Of a stretch of DNA of 64,000 bases, positions 38,601-50,189 are shown piece by piece. A program made the position numbers and the translations under genes. Origin of the DNA: Xestospongia bergquistia (lineage: Eukaryota > Porifera > Demospongiae > Haplosclerida > Petrosiidae); contig OZ014414.1 in assembly GCA_963965975.1 (NCBI GenBank), forward strand, positions 5,245,501-5,309,500, written 5' to 3'. The notes below the pieces were generated by a model that saw nothing but the letters and a program-made list of their open reading frames with translations, searched no databases and had not been told where the DNA came from. Numbering within the stretch: position 1 is the first letter of the stretch; each line of letters starts with the position of its first letter.

Positions 38601-38944
38601 AACACATTTCTGATAATGGAATGACATAATTATTATAAAATAATAATAATTTACTCACTAAAGTCTTTTAGTTTCTCAGCTGTAAAAATTTGTCCAATCT
38701 TTTCAAGAGCACTTAGCCAGAGAATCCAATGTTGGTCTTCCATTGTTTACAACAATGTCAGCCTTACTTAACCACAAAGTTTAAACACTCTTGAAGACAG
38801 CTGTGTGGATCATCTCTATACTTGGTTCTAATGCTTTACAGAGTAGGTTGTAGTAGACCCAGTTATAGACCAAGAAGAAACCATCTATCATTTGGTAAGT
38901 AACCTTGTTTTAAAGCTTCAATGATATTCTTTAAATCACTAACA
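35650..38944 (-). pseudogene. Copy F: dead Death/CARD-like/coiled-coil/LRR gene
   Basis: Minus-strand remnants occur in the same order as gene B. 38944-38659: Death domain with stops (DVSDLKNIIEALKQGYLPND, RWFLLGL, TKYRDDPHSCLQECL). 38577-38286: open CARD-like exon (VQMIYTKKVISKETLDEV). About 38240-38030: the unnamed module with its middle deleted (CTIVNICCLEAIVKQYNI, later LIKLTISYDTIYDKRDT). 37020-36970 and 36900-36765: coiled coil (LLPVSARGQKELNTQQKIIT). 36710-36560: the linker (SKVNKPLTDQGLEDIQTQLS). 35820-35650: the first part of the LRR exon, cut off before the repeats. The Death part is organised differently from gene B (longer, closer to the WLxxxD-G-PT pattern of typical Death domains). 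Not functional. Confidence 0.75.
36155..36230. repeat. Fold-back repeat, 23-base arms
   Basis: 36155-36177 and 36208-36230 are inverted copies with one mismatch, separated by 30 bases. It lies in the intron of copy F and may be a small MITE-like fold-back. Confidence 0.85.
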
Positions 38945-41432
38945 TCTAAAATGACAAAGTGAAATAGAACAACTCAAAATTCACTAGTGTTAAACTCATT
39001 CAGTTCACACCGACTTGCTGCCATTACTTAGAGGGTGTGGTTGTACACCAGCAGTAAAATTTGTTGATACTATAAATAATATTTTCTTATTTGAAAATAA
39101 AGCTTACTTATTAGTAGAGGATATTCTACTACATGTTAAATATTTATGGTTCTAGAAAGATTAGAACATAATTCATCATCTACAACAATGCAAATAAAAA
39201 GTATTAGGTGATTCTGGACTTCTAGTAGTAATGTCGCCACTTAAATATTGTAAATATTATATTGTTCTTAAAGAATATTTCGCTTTAATTATGTTTTTGG
39301 CTATTCTATGCTTATTTTAGACAATGTGTATAACTGTTCATGTACATAATACTATAGGTAACAATATCATTTTATGTTAATATAGTATATGTGACTCAAA
39401 CCAAACTGAAGCTAGCTGATTAAATATTATATTATGAAAACATTTTAAAGTTAAAGGTAGTATCCTGCGATGGCAATCAATGGCTTTTAAATTTACTTCC
39501 TAAATAAACCAACGTAAGTAATGATGTGACACATGTAACTTTGTGGTCAGACAAGTTCAAAGTCAGATAGTCTTGTACGACAGGTAATAATTCAGAGCTA
39601 CATATACAAATAAATACATGGACACTTTACACTTATAGCATTGTGAAAGCTTCCACAAACCAAATACTCTCCTCTAGTGGTATATCCAACTCCTGATGCC
39701 AGTATTATGACCAAATTTATATCACAAAAAAGGACTGAGTAAGGTCACACATGATGATGATACATGATTGTAAAAATCAGGACAGATGTAAAGTCTGGAT
39801 GGAAGGTGTAGGTTAGTCATAACTTGTTGGAGAAACAATCAAAAATAGGTGAGAATTTATTGTCCTTACATTTCATATCCAATGATATACTAGTTGATGG
39901 TCCTAATATATTAGGTATTACTACTTATATTACTTCATAGATGCTTGTGGTGCTTCTCTACTTACTGAATATGAAAGTAGAACAAACATTCCAATAACTA
40001 TTGATAAGATTTTAACATTTCTCATGAACTCTGTAGTTCCACTTATTACTTTTACACTTAGAGCTGTAATGAAATGGAGTCATTATAATAATTTTTTATT
40101 TTCTTTATCTACTTTTATAGCAAACAGTTTGGACATAATTCCTTTACTTTTTCCTATTAGCTAGAATAGATGTGGTTAGAAGTTAAAATGTATTAATATA
40201 ACTATATATATATATACGCAGCATACATACATGCACTGTTGATTAATACATTGATTGGTTGAGTATTATAAAAACCTCTCTAATACAGACTACAACGTGA
40301 AGCTGCTTATAATTGTTTAGTGGTGAGGGATGGCACAAATTACAAAAGGGTGTGTGCATGTATTAACAACAATGGATATGTACACAAGGTTGTTATAGGG
40401 TGTGCATGTTGATCACAAGAGTTAGAAGATTCAATGGAGAGGCATTAACCATAATAACAACAAAAATGCCAAAAAATTGATCTGAAAGTTGTAAAATACT
40501 CAACCTTCAGTCTACTAGTGGAATGAATTTGAGTATTACCTTTGGTATATGGTGGTAAAAAATGTGCTTGTAAGCTAGTCATAAGAGTACTTGAGAATCT
40601 TTATAAGTTTAGATAAGGAGTTTCAATCCAAAAAATCATCACAGGTACTCTAACATATTCCACCACTGATACTTGTAATAGTGTCTCATTGGTTGTTTTG
40701 TGTGCATTAGTGGTTCAATTTTACTTACTGCTTAATTCTTGTAAATCACAATGGAGTGATATGATGTAATAGATAAGTAATAACACATGACTTAAAACAA
40801 TGATATTACTATGTACTAGCCAGCAGAAATGATTTATACTATGTTATTAAACTAATAGATTGGTTGGTTTCTGAGCCAAACCCAATTAAATGACTTATAG
40901 CTTCAAATGTCTTCAGTTTCCCATTAAAGCATAACATTTTGTTACTGGCACATTTAGACACTACCTTATACATTGTATCCCTGACAAGCATAGATGTTGG
41001 TCACCCAAGGGGTGTGGCACAATGTATGTGTGTATAAATAACATTGATGTATCACATATCTATTATATATACAAGTATATGTCTTGTAACACAAAAGTAA
41101 CAATAGCTAAATATATTTTAGTCTGGTAAGAATTCAAGGAGAGGAATGCTGAGACTATCTGTGAACTGTGGCACAGAAATTTCATACTAGCTCCACCAAT
41201 ATTCAAATAATGTCAACTAATGCCTTGTATAAACATTTCCCATTGAAAGTCCCCTCCTCTCAAATATCTGACTGTACTAGACTATAATTATAAACAACAT
41301 TACTTACTTTCTAATCTCTTTAGATTATATACTCTACAATCCTCAGACTTGATCAACAATTACCTCAAAATACACACAGTGATAGGTCGTTGTATTATAG
41401 ATATTGGAATAGAAGGTGGAGTACATGGAGTG

Positions 41433-41584
41433 TGGCTCCACAAGATATAAATTTGCCTTTAATTCTGGACTAGCATAGCATTAGAATAGCATTCTTCTTT
41501 TGTAGTTAACTGTAAATTTCATCTTCTAGTCATCATATTGTGTTCACAATTCCTGATTTAGGTTTGTATATTCTAGTGGAGCCA
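41433..41584. repeat. Short element with about 18-base inverted ends
   Basis: tggctccacaagatata (41433-41449) pairs with 41567-41584 with about three mismatches. The size of about 150 bases suits a MITE; no target duplication was confirmed. Confidence 0.45.
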
Positions 41585-41722
41585 CCCTGCTAAGTCTGTG
41601 GTCCAATTTATAACATACTCCAACCCTCTTGTAATGTTTTTTTTTAATATGTAATATCTACTGGATTACTATACAAAGTTGTAACAGTCATGTTACTACA
41701 GTGTAGGTGATTAGTAAAATAT

Positions 41723-41830
41723 ACTGTTAAAACATCTCAAAAACAGTTTTGTGCATGTACAGAATGGTTGTCCATATATACAACTGTATGTATACAAAAC
41801 TGTTTTTTTAAAATTTAATATTTTAACAGT
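41723..41830. repeat. Fold-back element, about 108 bases
   Basis: Begins actgttaaaa and ends with its inverse ttttaacagt; inner blocks (cagttttgt with acaaaactg) also pair, so most of the element folds on itself. Confidence 0.7.
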
Positions 41831-42479
41831 GGCCCTATTTCACAAATCAGGTCACAAATGTTTTCATAGAAATGTCCCCTTATTACAAATCAGGTCATAA
41901 TTATTAACACCTATGTATTCATAAAAATTTTTAAAAATCAAAGAAAGATAGAATAAAAGGAATAAGCAAGAAATGTTACAAATACATTAAATGTCACATA
42001 ACAAAATGAATTAAACATAATCTCAAAAAAGAATTTTTTGAGTACAAATAGACTGCAGTAAACATACAAAAAACTATCAAATTAATCTACAAAACATTTT
42101 ACCATGTCTTTAAATTAAAAAAAACAACATAATAACAATGAATAAATCCAATAACGTAAAAAATGTCACTAGTTAAGACAAAAACATAATCCAAGAAATG
42201 AATAAATTGTTAGAAAAGAAAAAAAAGTGTATGCTTAACTTTGTTTAATTGAGAGACATTTTTCTAGAATACTTTCAGCTACACTAGGCTCGTAAACAAA
42301 TATAGTATAAATGCATAACCATTTGTTTATTAAGTGTAAATAGGCTAATACATATGGTGTATATCTATAAGCACTCACTTTTTAGTGTAAATAGGCTGAC
42401 ACATAGAGTGTAAGCCTACTATTATTAAATATGCAAATTTTGTCATTAAGGTGTATGATTTACAAAATTTTTAAAAATT

Positions 42480-44310
42480 AATATTAAATGACTTACAAAC
42501 CTTATTACCTTGAGAAGGATTACTTCCATATTCTATAGGATTATCCTTCTACATTGTGTTATCCTAAGAGAAGAAATATAAACTATTAGGATACTATTAT
42601 AATACCTGCTGTTTCTTTCATTTGATCTTTTGAGGTTGCATAAATCAAGTCATAAAGGATCAAAGCCAAAATTACCCTTAGTTTGGGATGTTTTCTCTTC
42701 AGTCAATTCAGTACCTTGACCACTACTATTACTAACAACTTTTTTCTTTCTTGTAAATAAAACATAGTATTCCTAGAGGTCATTGTGATACCTGATGTGT
42801 ATTCTTCCTCTGAAAAGCAAATAAGCCAATAAATAATTGGCTAAAATAATGATGAAAACATACCTTACTTTGAGATATCTTCTCTTCACTTGAATCAGTT
42901 AAGTCATCATCACCTGATGTTTCTTCTTTTATAATCCATCGAACAGAGTTTAGTAATAAAACAACAAAGAAACTTTACTTCAGTTTTAAATATCTCTTCT
43001 TTGGTGGAACCATTAGAATCATCTTCGTTTTTAATGCCTCTCTTCCTCCCCTGAAAGTAATGTTCACCAATTTAAAAGTGAAAACTACCATTTGGTATAG
43101 TGTTGTTTCACCTGTTGAGATGTTTCTTTCTTTCTTTGGAACATGCATGTGTATATAAGGTTAATTACTATGATTAACAAATTTATTTTAGAATGTGATG
43201 TTTCTTCTTCTGCTGAATTATTTAAGCTACAGTCACTACTTATATCTTTCTTCCTTTTATTATCCTAAGAGATATCTTTAAATAGGAAATGACTGTAAGG
43301 TAGTGTGACATTACCTGACATTTCCTTTCCTTGCTCAATCCCTGGATCATGTTAAATCAATACGATAGTCAAGAAAGTTACTTTGGTTTTAGTCTCATCT
43401 TTTTTTTGAGTCACTGATGTCATCTTCCTTATTCCTTTCACAAATGTTTAAAAGAAGCTTGTAAATTTAACCAGCACTGTTACAACTTGGTGGAAAAAAC
43501 TAAGTTAAGACAAAGAAATCATGAAACTTACCTTAGTTTGAAGTGTCCTTCGTTTGGGAACATCTCATCATTTTTATCTCTCCAGCTTTTTTTTGTCGCT
43601 ATAAAGTATGTATTGCTTATGCTAAGTTGGTAGTTGTCGCCTGAACTTTCTTCTTCCTTTTCTTTTTGTATACTACATGTCATCTAATATATTACAAGAA
43701 ATGTTGCTTTACCTTAATTCTTGGTCTTGTAATGCTTTTCTTAAATTTCTTTAAAACATAAAAGAAATGTGTCAGTTAATTGTTAAAGTAGACATTCTTA
43801 ACTATAGTTAAGGATGTCTACTTTAACAATACCGTACACTTGACTTGATTTGGATTGATTTCCATACTTCTATAAACACATAAACAAAACAAAATTAGCA
43901 TTATCGTTATTCCTTTTATACTTAGCCTCACTTAGAGACTTCTCCAATATAACATTTCTTTCTTTCTCGTGACCCTTCTGTGAAGGACATTGAGATATAA
44001 CCTAATGTAAATTGACACAACTCTGGTTATATGTGCATATATGGTTGTTCCCTCTCACTCTGTCATGAACATGAAATAAGATGGAGTGAGGTCAGTTAGG
44101 GTCTTTTATCCCCAAATATATGTCTCCATGGAAGCTTTCTTCAATATATACTATTTTTGTCATTTTACTATACTGAGTAAAATTAAAAGTAAGACTTACC
44201 TGAAATCTCTTCTTATAATTAGGTGAGGAAAGTTTTTTGTCCTTTGATAAATACAAATCTGCTGGTGGTTCAGGATCAGGCATGATCGATATGTCTGTCT
44301 CCTTTGGCAT
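42480..44310 (-). CDS. Gene of many tiny exons, lysine/acidic/serine-rich protein
   Basis: On the minus strand, starting at ATG 44310, exon 1 (44310-44200) encodes MPKETDISIMPDPEPPADLY and continues to KKRFQ. Next come 44001-43932 (VISQCPSQKGHEKERNVILE), 43869-43833, 43748-43713, and further short exons down to about 42480 with reasonable GT-AG borders. Most are 35-75 bases. Several late ones are alike and end in a charged unit: GSTKEEIFKTE, DSSEEKISQSK, ELTEEKTSQTK, NNSAEEETSH, each preceded by an R/K-rich start such as GRKRGIKNEDD or KKKVVSNSSG. The predicted protein is low-complexity, probably disordered and perhaps nuclear. The first four junctions keep phase; later exon borders are uncertain, and some exons contain stops in one possible frame. 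Family unknown. An upstream exon near 44530-44340 is possible. Confidence 0.5.
43779..43830. repeat. 52-base near-perfect palindrome without spacer
   Basis: Left half 43779-43804 and right half 43805-43830 are inverse copies with one mismatch in 26. It sits between two short exons of the tiny-exon gene, ending within or beside the exon at 43833. Confidence 0.9.
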
Positions 44311-44587
44311 TCCCTCTCTTTTGAAGCATCACCTAAAGGCAGAAGCAGTGGTCTGTCAGAAACACCACGAACCTGAGGTATAGCGGCATAAGTGTAGTCA
44401 GAAATTGTCTGGTGGTAGATGTAGAGGCAATTCAAAGCCGACTAAGGACTGTAGATACTGTGCAAGAACCATTGGACTGTCTGTTTCCTGGTAAAAGAGT
44501 ACGATATTTAAACTCTTGCAAAGTCATTTTCTTAAGTTCTCGCCTCCTTTAAAATTTAAAGTTATTAGGCACTGCCTACATGTTTGG

Positions 44588-44658
44588 TACGGAAGCCGCA
44601 GACTGTGAGCAGAAGAAATAGGAAATAATAATTGGAATTTCCGTCTGCGGCTTCCGTA
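44588..44658. repeat. Perfect 16-base inverted repeat, GC-rich arms
   Basis: tacggaagccgcagac (44588-44603) and its exact inverse (44643-44658) enclose 39 AT-rich bases. The right arm and its flank recur at 3068-3103. Resembles a very short MITE or terminal-repeat relic. Confidence 0.85.
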
Positions 44659-44659
44659 G

Positions 44660-45557
44660 TTATGTATTAACATTCCATTTTGTTAAATCAGTAACTATAA
44701 TTATAGGCACATGTTGCTTTATAATAAAGAATTAAAAAAAAAATTTAGAAATTTTTTACTTTCCCTCTACACTGCTGTTTATATCTACATGACTATTGAT
44801 ACCTATACTCTACAACAAATTTTTAATTCTCATATAACAAATCATCACTATGCTGTATATTGAAATATTATGTTTTATAATTTGTTCCTATAACACACTT
44901 CTGCTCCAAATTATTATAGAAATAACCATTGAAATAATGGTTTTAGAATTTATTATAAAAACGTCTGCTACACATATTAACTACTTACATTAGATTATGT
45001 TATTTCAATCAAAGACTTGATAACAATACCTTCAGCAATATGATGTAAGCCCAATATTGAGTTGCCATAAACCTAAACCCTGTCAAATTCAATATGTATA
45101 AAACCACATAGGAGGAAATAATAATCCAATTGACTCATGACTTCATTTATTGTACAAGAAACTACAAAGATTTATTTAACTATTAGTGGCTTTACACATA
45201 TTGTGGTACACAAGGTTTAGCTTTGTAGAAGTTACTCAGTAATAGACTTACATCATATTTATGAAACTATAAAAAAGGCTTGATTGCTTGAATGGATACA
45301 ATGCTTCAGTAAATTGAATCAATAGTATACCACAAATGTAGTAAATAGAGCATCTTTCAATGGCATCTTATTACATTTGAATTGTATCTATAGTCAAACT
45401 TGTTGATCTGTGAACACTGTGGTGTCAACATTAGATAGTTGCTTTAACGTCAGATATAATGATTACATCACTCAACAGAATTAATTGAAATAAAAACAAT
45501 ATTTTTAATTATAAGAACTAATCAGCAAATTTGATAAAATCACTAAGCAAATTAATA
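44660..45557. other. Intergenic DNA, no gene seen
   Basis: AT-rich, no open frame of note and no recognisable repeat. Confidence 0.5.
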
Positions 45558-45984
45558 TCAATGGTCCCAATTTAGCTTCATGGACTCTGTTACAAGGTCA
45601 TTAACCTTCTTTGCTTTAACTTTATCGACCATACCACCGGCATATTCTCCACAGACATCAATTACTCCATTGTCAACATGAACCTGTTAATACAAGATGT
45701 AATAAACTAATTATATATGACATAATCTTACTCTGAAACAGTATATATCATTATTATAAAGACAACAATGAACTTTGTAAACCACGTATTTTTTATTATT
45801 ATTTAATATCTTCTCTGCATGATTTTTCATCTAGACAAAGAAAGTTATGTTGCATTCAATATGATCGTTTATCTTATACCTTATTGGCTATTTTTTTCTG
45901 CGCATCATTTGGTTTGTTTGGTGTTGAGATAGTCGCTGGAGGAGATACCGGTGAGTCTGGACCATGGTCAGTATAATCTGTCAT
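45558..45984 (-). CDS. Small three-exon protein, faintly stefin-like
   Basis: Exons 45984-45880, 45830-45732 and 45683-45558 have GT-AG junctions, all phase 0, and give 109 residues starting MTDYTDHGPDSPVSPPATIS. A proline/serine-rich start is followed by DAQKKIANKMKNHAEKILNN, a helix, then KKYVVYKVHCCLYNNDIYCF and RVHVDNGVIDVCGEY, two strands. Helix, then NKKY-VVYK, then x-VHVxxG is reminiscent of type-1 cystatins (stefins), which inhibit papain-like proteases in the cytosol. The QxVxG inhibitory loop is not visible and the cysteines are unusual for a stefin, so the assignment is weak. No signal peptide. The clean splice structure argues for a real gene; I see no close relative elsewhere in the window. 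Confidence 0.65.
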
Positions 45985-46639
45985 GTCTATATCAGTTGAA
46001 GACAATCAGTAGAAGCAAGACGTTTAAGTTAAAACATGCGTGGCTCAATGTATATATTATTACGTTTTAAGCCACGCCCTGTTTTAATATTAATCAGTTT
46101 ATAAAATGTACAGTTTTACATGATGTGTTTTTAATACTACCTTTACTTAAGCTACATCTGAATGATATCATACGATGCTCTCTCTATCACTCACTTAATT
46201 CCTATTACCATAATGTACAGCTAGAACAGTGATATTTGACATGAGATATTAACAACAGCAGTCATTACATGAAAACAAAATAACAAGTATACATATTAAT
46301 CTATATAATATATTGCATGGATTCTTTGGAATGATAATTAAATTAACTCTATACATTAGCAGATGTTAAACAGATGACATACTATGACATGTTTTAAATT
46401 AGGGAATATTTTTATGTATTATAGAACTAATTAACAATCAGTGACTAAATGTTATTTTTATATTACAAAGAGGAAGTAGGTATGTTCACTTTATGTGTAC
46501 ATCATGACCTTATAGAGACTAATTATAAGATATTAATATAATATATTTGGGGTCAGTATCCTGAGAACGTCAAAAATGGACTTATTGATCTGTAAACACT
46601 TTTGTATCAAAAACACAATGGTTTAATGTCATTGTTAAA

Positions 46640-46870
46640 AATAAAGGATGAGGAAATATAACTGTTGTGTTTTTGGAAGATATGGACTTGATTGTGCCTT
46701 TAGTATTTGTATCAAGGAGTCATTGTTTTTTTCAAGGTTTATCCAAGAGTTACATATCCCAAAGTAGAGCATAGCTTTTGGTCCGAATAATGCTAAGAAA
46801 TATAAGAACCCTTTTCTCCTTAGCAATGTCATTCAGCTGAAGGAACAGTTTTCATTCTTTTTCCAAATAT
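46640..46870 (-). mobile_element. Gypsy-type gag fragment, fossil
   Basis: A short, broken minus-strand piece similar to the gag-like block at 13043-13120 in the other Gypsy fossil. No LTR or polymerase part was found near it. Confidence 0.5.
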
Positions 46871-47399
46871 ACTAATGGCACCCCATATAGGAATTGTTAA
46901 AAAGTGGATACCTTCATAATATAGCTGTTAAATCTTGCACTAACTGTAATCATAGGCCTCATTGAATATGTACACATGAATAACTGTTGAGTGCATGTTT
47001 TGACTGGGACTAACAATACTATTATTCAGTAGTACTATATAGTAGCTATCAGATTGTATGTGCCTGGTATTGATCCCTGTATATATATTGTACAATGACT
47101 ACCTTATCCAACACAGATACATTTAGTATGGTAGTGCATGTTTCGGTAATAGGAAGCAATATGATTTCTGTCTTAATGCTAAGTGGAGAATGAAACTTGT
47201 CTAGTAGGTTGCCTTTAGGTGCATTTTCCTGAGCTCTTGTTTACTACAGCAATAAAATTTTAAGCAAGTACAGTGCACTGGAGAATGAATACCTAATTTT
47301 TTATAATATAAATGGAATTTGAGTGGGTATATGGCACAGTCCACATGTTTGTTGTGGTGCTTAATTCTATTCCTAAATCTTTAAGAACTGAAGAGTTCG

Positions 47400-48260
47400 C
47401 TCACAATCCAAATCAACACTTGGAAATGTTTATCAGCCTAATGAAGGACGTTTGAACAAGGGAATCCAAATTCTTTTCCATTCAGTTCAGACAAAGATGA
47501 TACAGGAAAAGATGATGAAGAGGTAAATTGTTGTAGGTTTTAGGGTTATAAAGTAAAGCATTATCAATGAAATATTACAAATGAAGATTTATTATGATTC
47601 ACTTATCATCATGGTTATTCAAAACTTGCTTTATGTTAATTAACCTTAAAAACTTTATGTGACAGCACTTGAATATCTGGTTGTAATGTTTCAACAACAA
47701 CAAAGCCTTTTGCATTAACTATTGACTCAACATGATGACATGAGGAAAGAGTGGAGGGACAAGCAGGAGAAGCATACACAACTGAACCATCGACTGTCTT
47801 TATCTTAAGAAAACAGTATTTAGATGAGGAGAAAGAGAACTTTGAAGAGATACATGCTTCTAAAGGCAAAATTACAAAAATATAGGCAAACAAAAAAAGT
47901 GTATGTAAGTAACATAATAAGTGTTTTTTTATCCAAGCACAGAAATTTGATAATAGAGCTCTTCTGGTTTTACCAAATGAAATGAATCGCTTAAAGCAAA
48001 TTTCTTTTGATTTTATGTCTGAAGAATCTGATAATAGTGATGATTCAAATGCATTAGTCATTCATGAAGTGACATGGTGTTCAAGGAGTAAGTAACCATT
48101 ATAATTCTCATTGTTGAAAGCATTGTAGAACTAACATATTTTTTATACGCTAGACAAAGATACGAAATGAAAGTTTGGAAAGATGGCACATACATGGCAC
48201 AAAAATGTAGAAACACCGTCCAACAGGCTACCGCCGTTCAACACTCCCCAGTGGACAATA
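47400..48260 (+). mobile_element. Tail of an unidentified transposon-type protein, with a SWIM-like remnant opposite
   Basis: Plus-strand pieces FSSDKDDTGKDDEE, LPNEMNRLKQISFDFMSEES, ALVIHEVTWCSR and LDKRYEMKVWKDG resemble the C-terminal part (DFMSEE, then WRSxxL, then LDxR) of proteins carried by animal DNA transposons. Overlapping it on the minus strand (47860-47640) a frame contains VYASPACPSTLSSCHHVESI, like a decayed SWIM zinc finger. Either two fossils are nested or one is chance. Family not resolved. Confidence 0.35.
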
Positions 48261-50189
48261 TCAGTAAATAATTTGGTATTTGGATACAATTTTACTGTTT
48301 GTAGGCTTTGAAGAGCTAATAGCTTGTGTAACCAATTCTTCAATTATTAATTGGAATATTGGTATTTAATAATCTTAATATAGTTGTTAGAAAGTGGTAA
48401 GTTGTGTTTTGCTTGAATTAAATTACCGTGTTTTGATAGTTGATACATAAAAAGGTGATTGTTACTTTGTATCAACATGATAAGTTATGTAAAATGTTTA
48501 TTACTGTTTTACCTTGCTTTAGAAGGTTTAGAGGAAATCATTTGAGTTACCAATAAGTTAAATGTGTAGCATTTGATTAAATTTACTTATCATTTTCTTA
48601 GATACTGTTGAACAAGTTACTGTAATTGGACATAATTAATTATTGATTAAATTTTTTTAATAAATTAAATTTAATTAATCTCAATAATTATTAACCTGGG
48701 TAGGTAAAGAGTAGCCATGGAGTGTACTTGCGTACACCAGTGTTGGAACTGAGCGTTCTCATAATAAAAACATGCTCTGTGCTTTCCTGAAAGTTTCCAT
48801 AAAATTTTCAAACTAGTTTCCAATTCTGAGAACTGTTCAGAACACCTTTGTGACAAGATAGTTTCCAAGGTGCGTACTGTCCCCGTTCTATAGCTAGCAG
48901 TGCTGGACAAGATAGTTCTATTAATAAATGTACAGAAGCTCATAACGACAGAAAAAGGCAAAGCAAAGGAGCATGAAGCCCAACACAAAAAAAGAAAGAT
49001 GTATAATTAATGTGTATGTTTGTCATTTTTCTCGAATGAGTCATTTTGATATTTTTAGACACCCCATAAGTAAGTGAGAGATATATTTCAATATTTACAT
49101 TATTCATGTTTCTATTACAGTCATTACTGTAATTTATTTTGACTCTGCTTAGAGTCATTAAGGCAACCTCACCAATATTTTAGACATAGATAAACGTTCT
49201 TCTAATGATGACTGCGATACTAATGTTGCCTGTACCAACACTATAGCAGTTTTATATGTACACATGCGTCAGTGGCATCTGAACTATCAGTTGAATATTT
49301 TCTTGCATTCAATTCCTTCTTTAGCTATTAATAAAAATTTGGGGTATGCAACTTATGAATTAATAATAATAGAATTCTTGAAATATAACTGAATATTACT
49401 ATTAATGATTTCATACAGGAAATGAAGGTACTGAAGTGTCTACAAAAAATCTTAATCTACCATAACCAAAGAATATATAAAATATAGGTCACTTTGATAT
49501 ATTACGTAATCTTTATAGGATATATAAATTACATGAAACACAATGATTGGTCAGTTTAAATTTCATAAATGACATAGAAACACCTGCTAACATTTTGTCC
49601 AGAAAAATGTTAATATTAATAAATTGTACATATTAACATCTTTTTTTGTGAAATAAAATTAAATAATAATCAGCAATAAAAATATTATTTTTGGTAAAGT
49701 GTTTATTCAAATACAACTAGCTACCTTACTGGCTTTCTCATGACATTTTCAATGTTTCTCCAACTCTGAAACAATTGCTGAACGTTCATCTGAACTCTTT
49801 ATTAACTCACTCCTCTTCAAGACTTTAGAAAATGTTGCGTTCAGGTGTCTACATTGACAAGAGGATTACTTTCAAGTTTTTAAAGCCTTCTTGTCATTAT
49901 CAAGCTATTTTCAATATTGTAACACACACTAAATGTTAGAGCTATCAAATAACTGGTTGCTCTTCATTATGTAACATTACTATATACTCTAAATTAGTTA
50001 GACTCACACCCAATATGATCTACACAGTTTATTAACATGCAGAAACCATACACCCCATATGCTTTGCACTCAGTATCTACATAAGGCTTCCTTAGGTTAA
50101 TATTTTACATACACAGTTCAAAATAGTATATAAACACATTACCCTGTCAAATGCTACATTATACAGTGGTACTATTATACATCTAAAGA
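48261..50189. other. Intergenic DNA, no clear gene
   Basis: A plus-strand patch at 48740-48990 (HALCFPESFHK, VSNSENCSEHLCDKIV) reads protein-like and may be another transposon remnant, but was not identified. Confidence 0.35.

Larger units (their letters stand above)
38945..42479. other. Gene-poor stretch with fold-back repeats
   Basis: No supportable coding region. It holds two inverted-repeat elements (listed separately) and direct repeats: acaaatcaggtca at 41854 and 41885, and gtgtaaataggct at 42328 and 42384. Confidence 0.45.

Noticed and set aside
48671-48988. 105-codon minus-strand frame
   Set aside because: Opposite strand reads more protein-like, and neither could be tied to a family.
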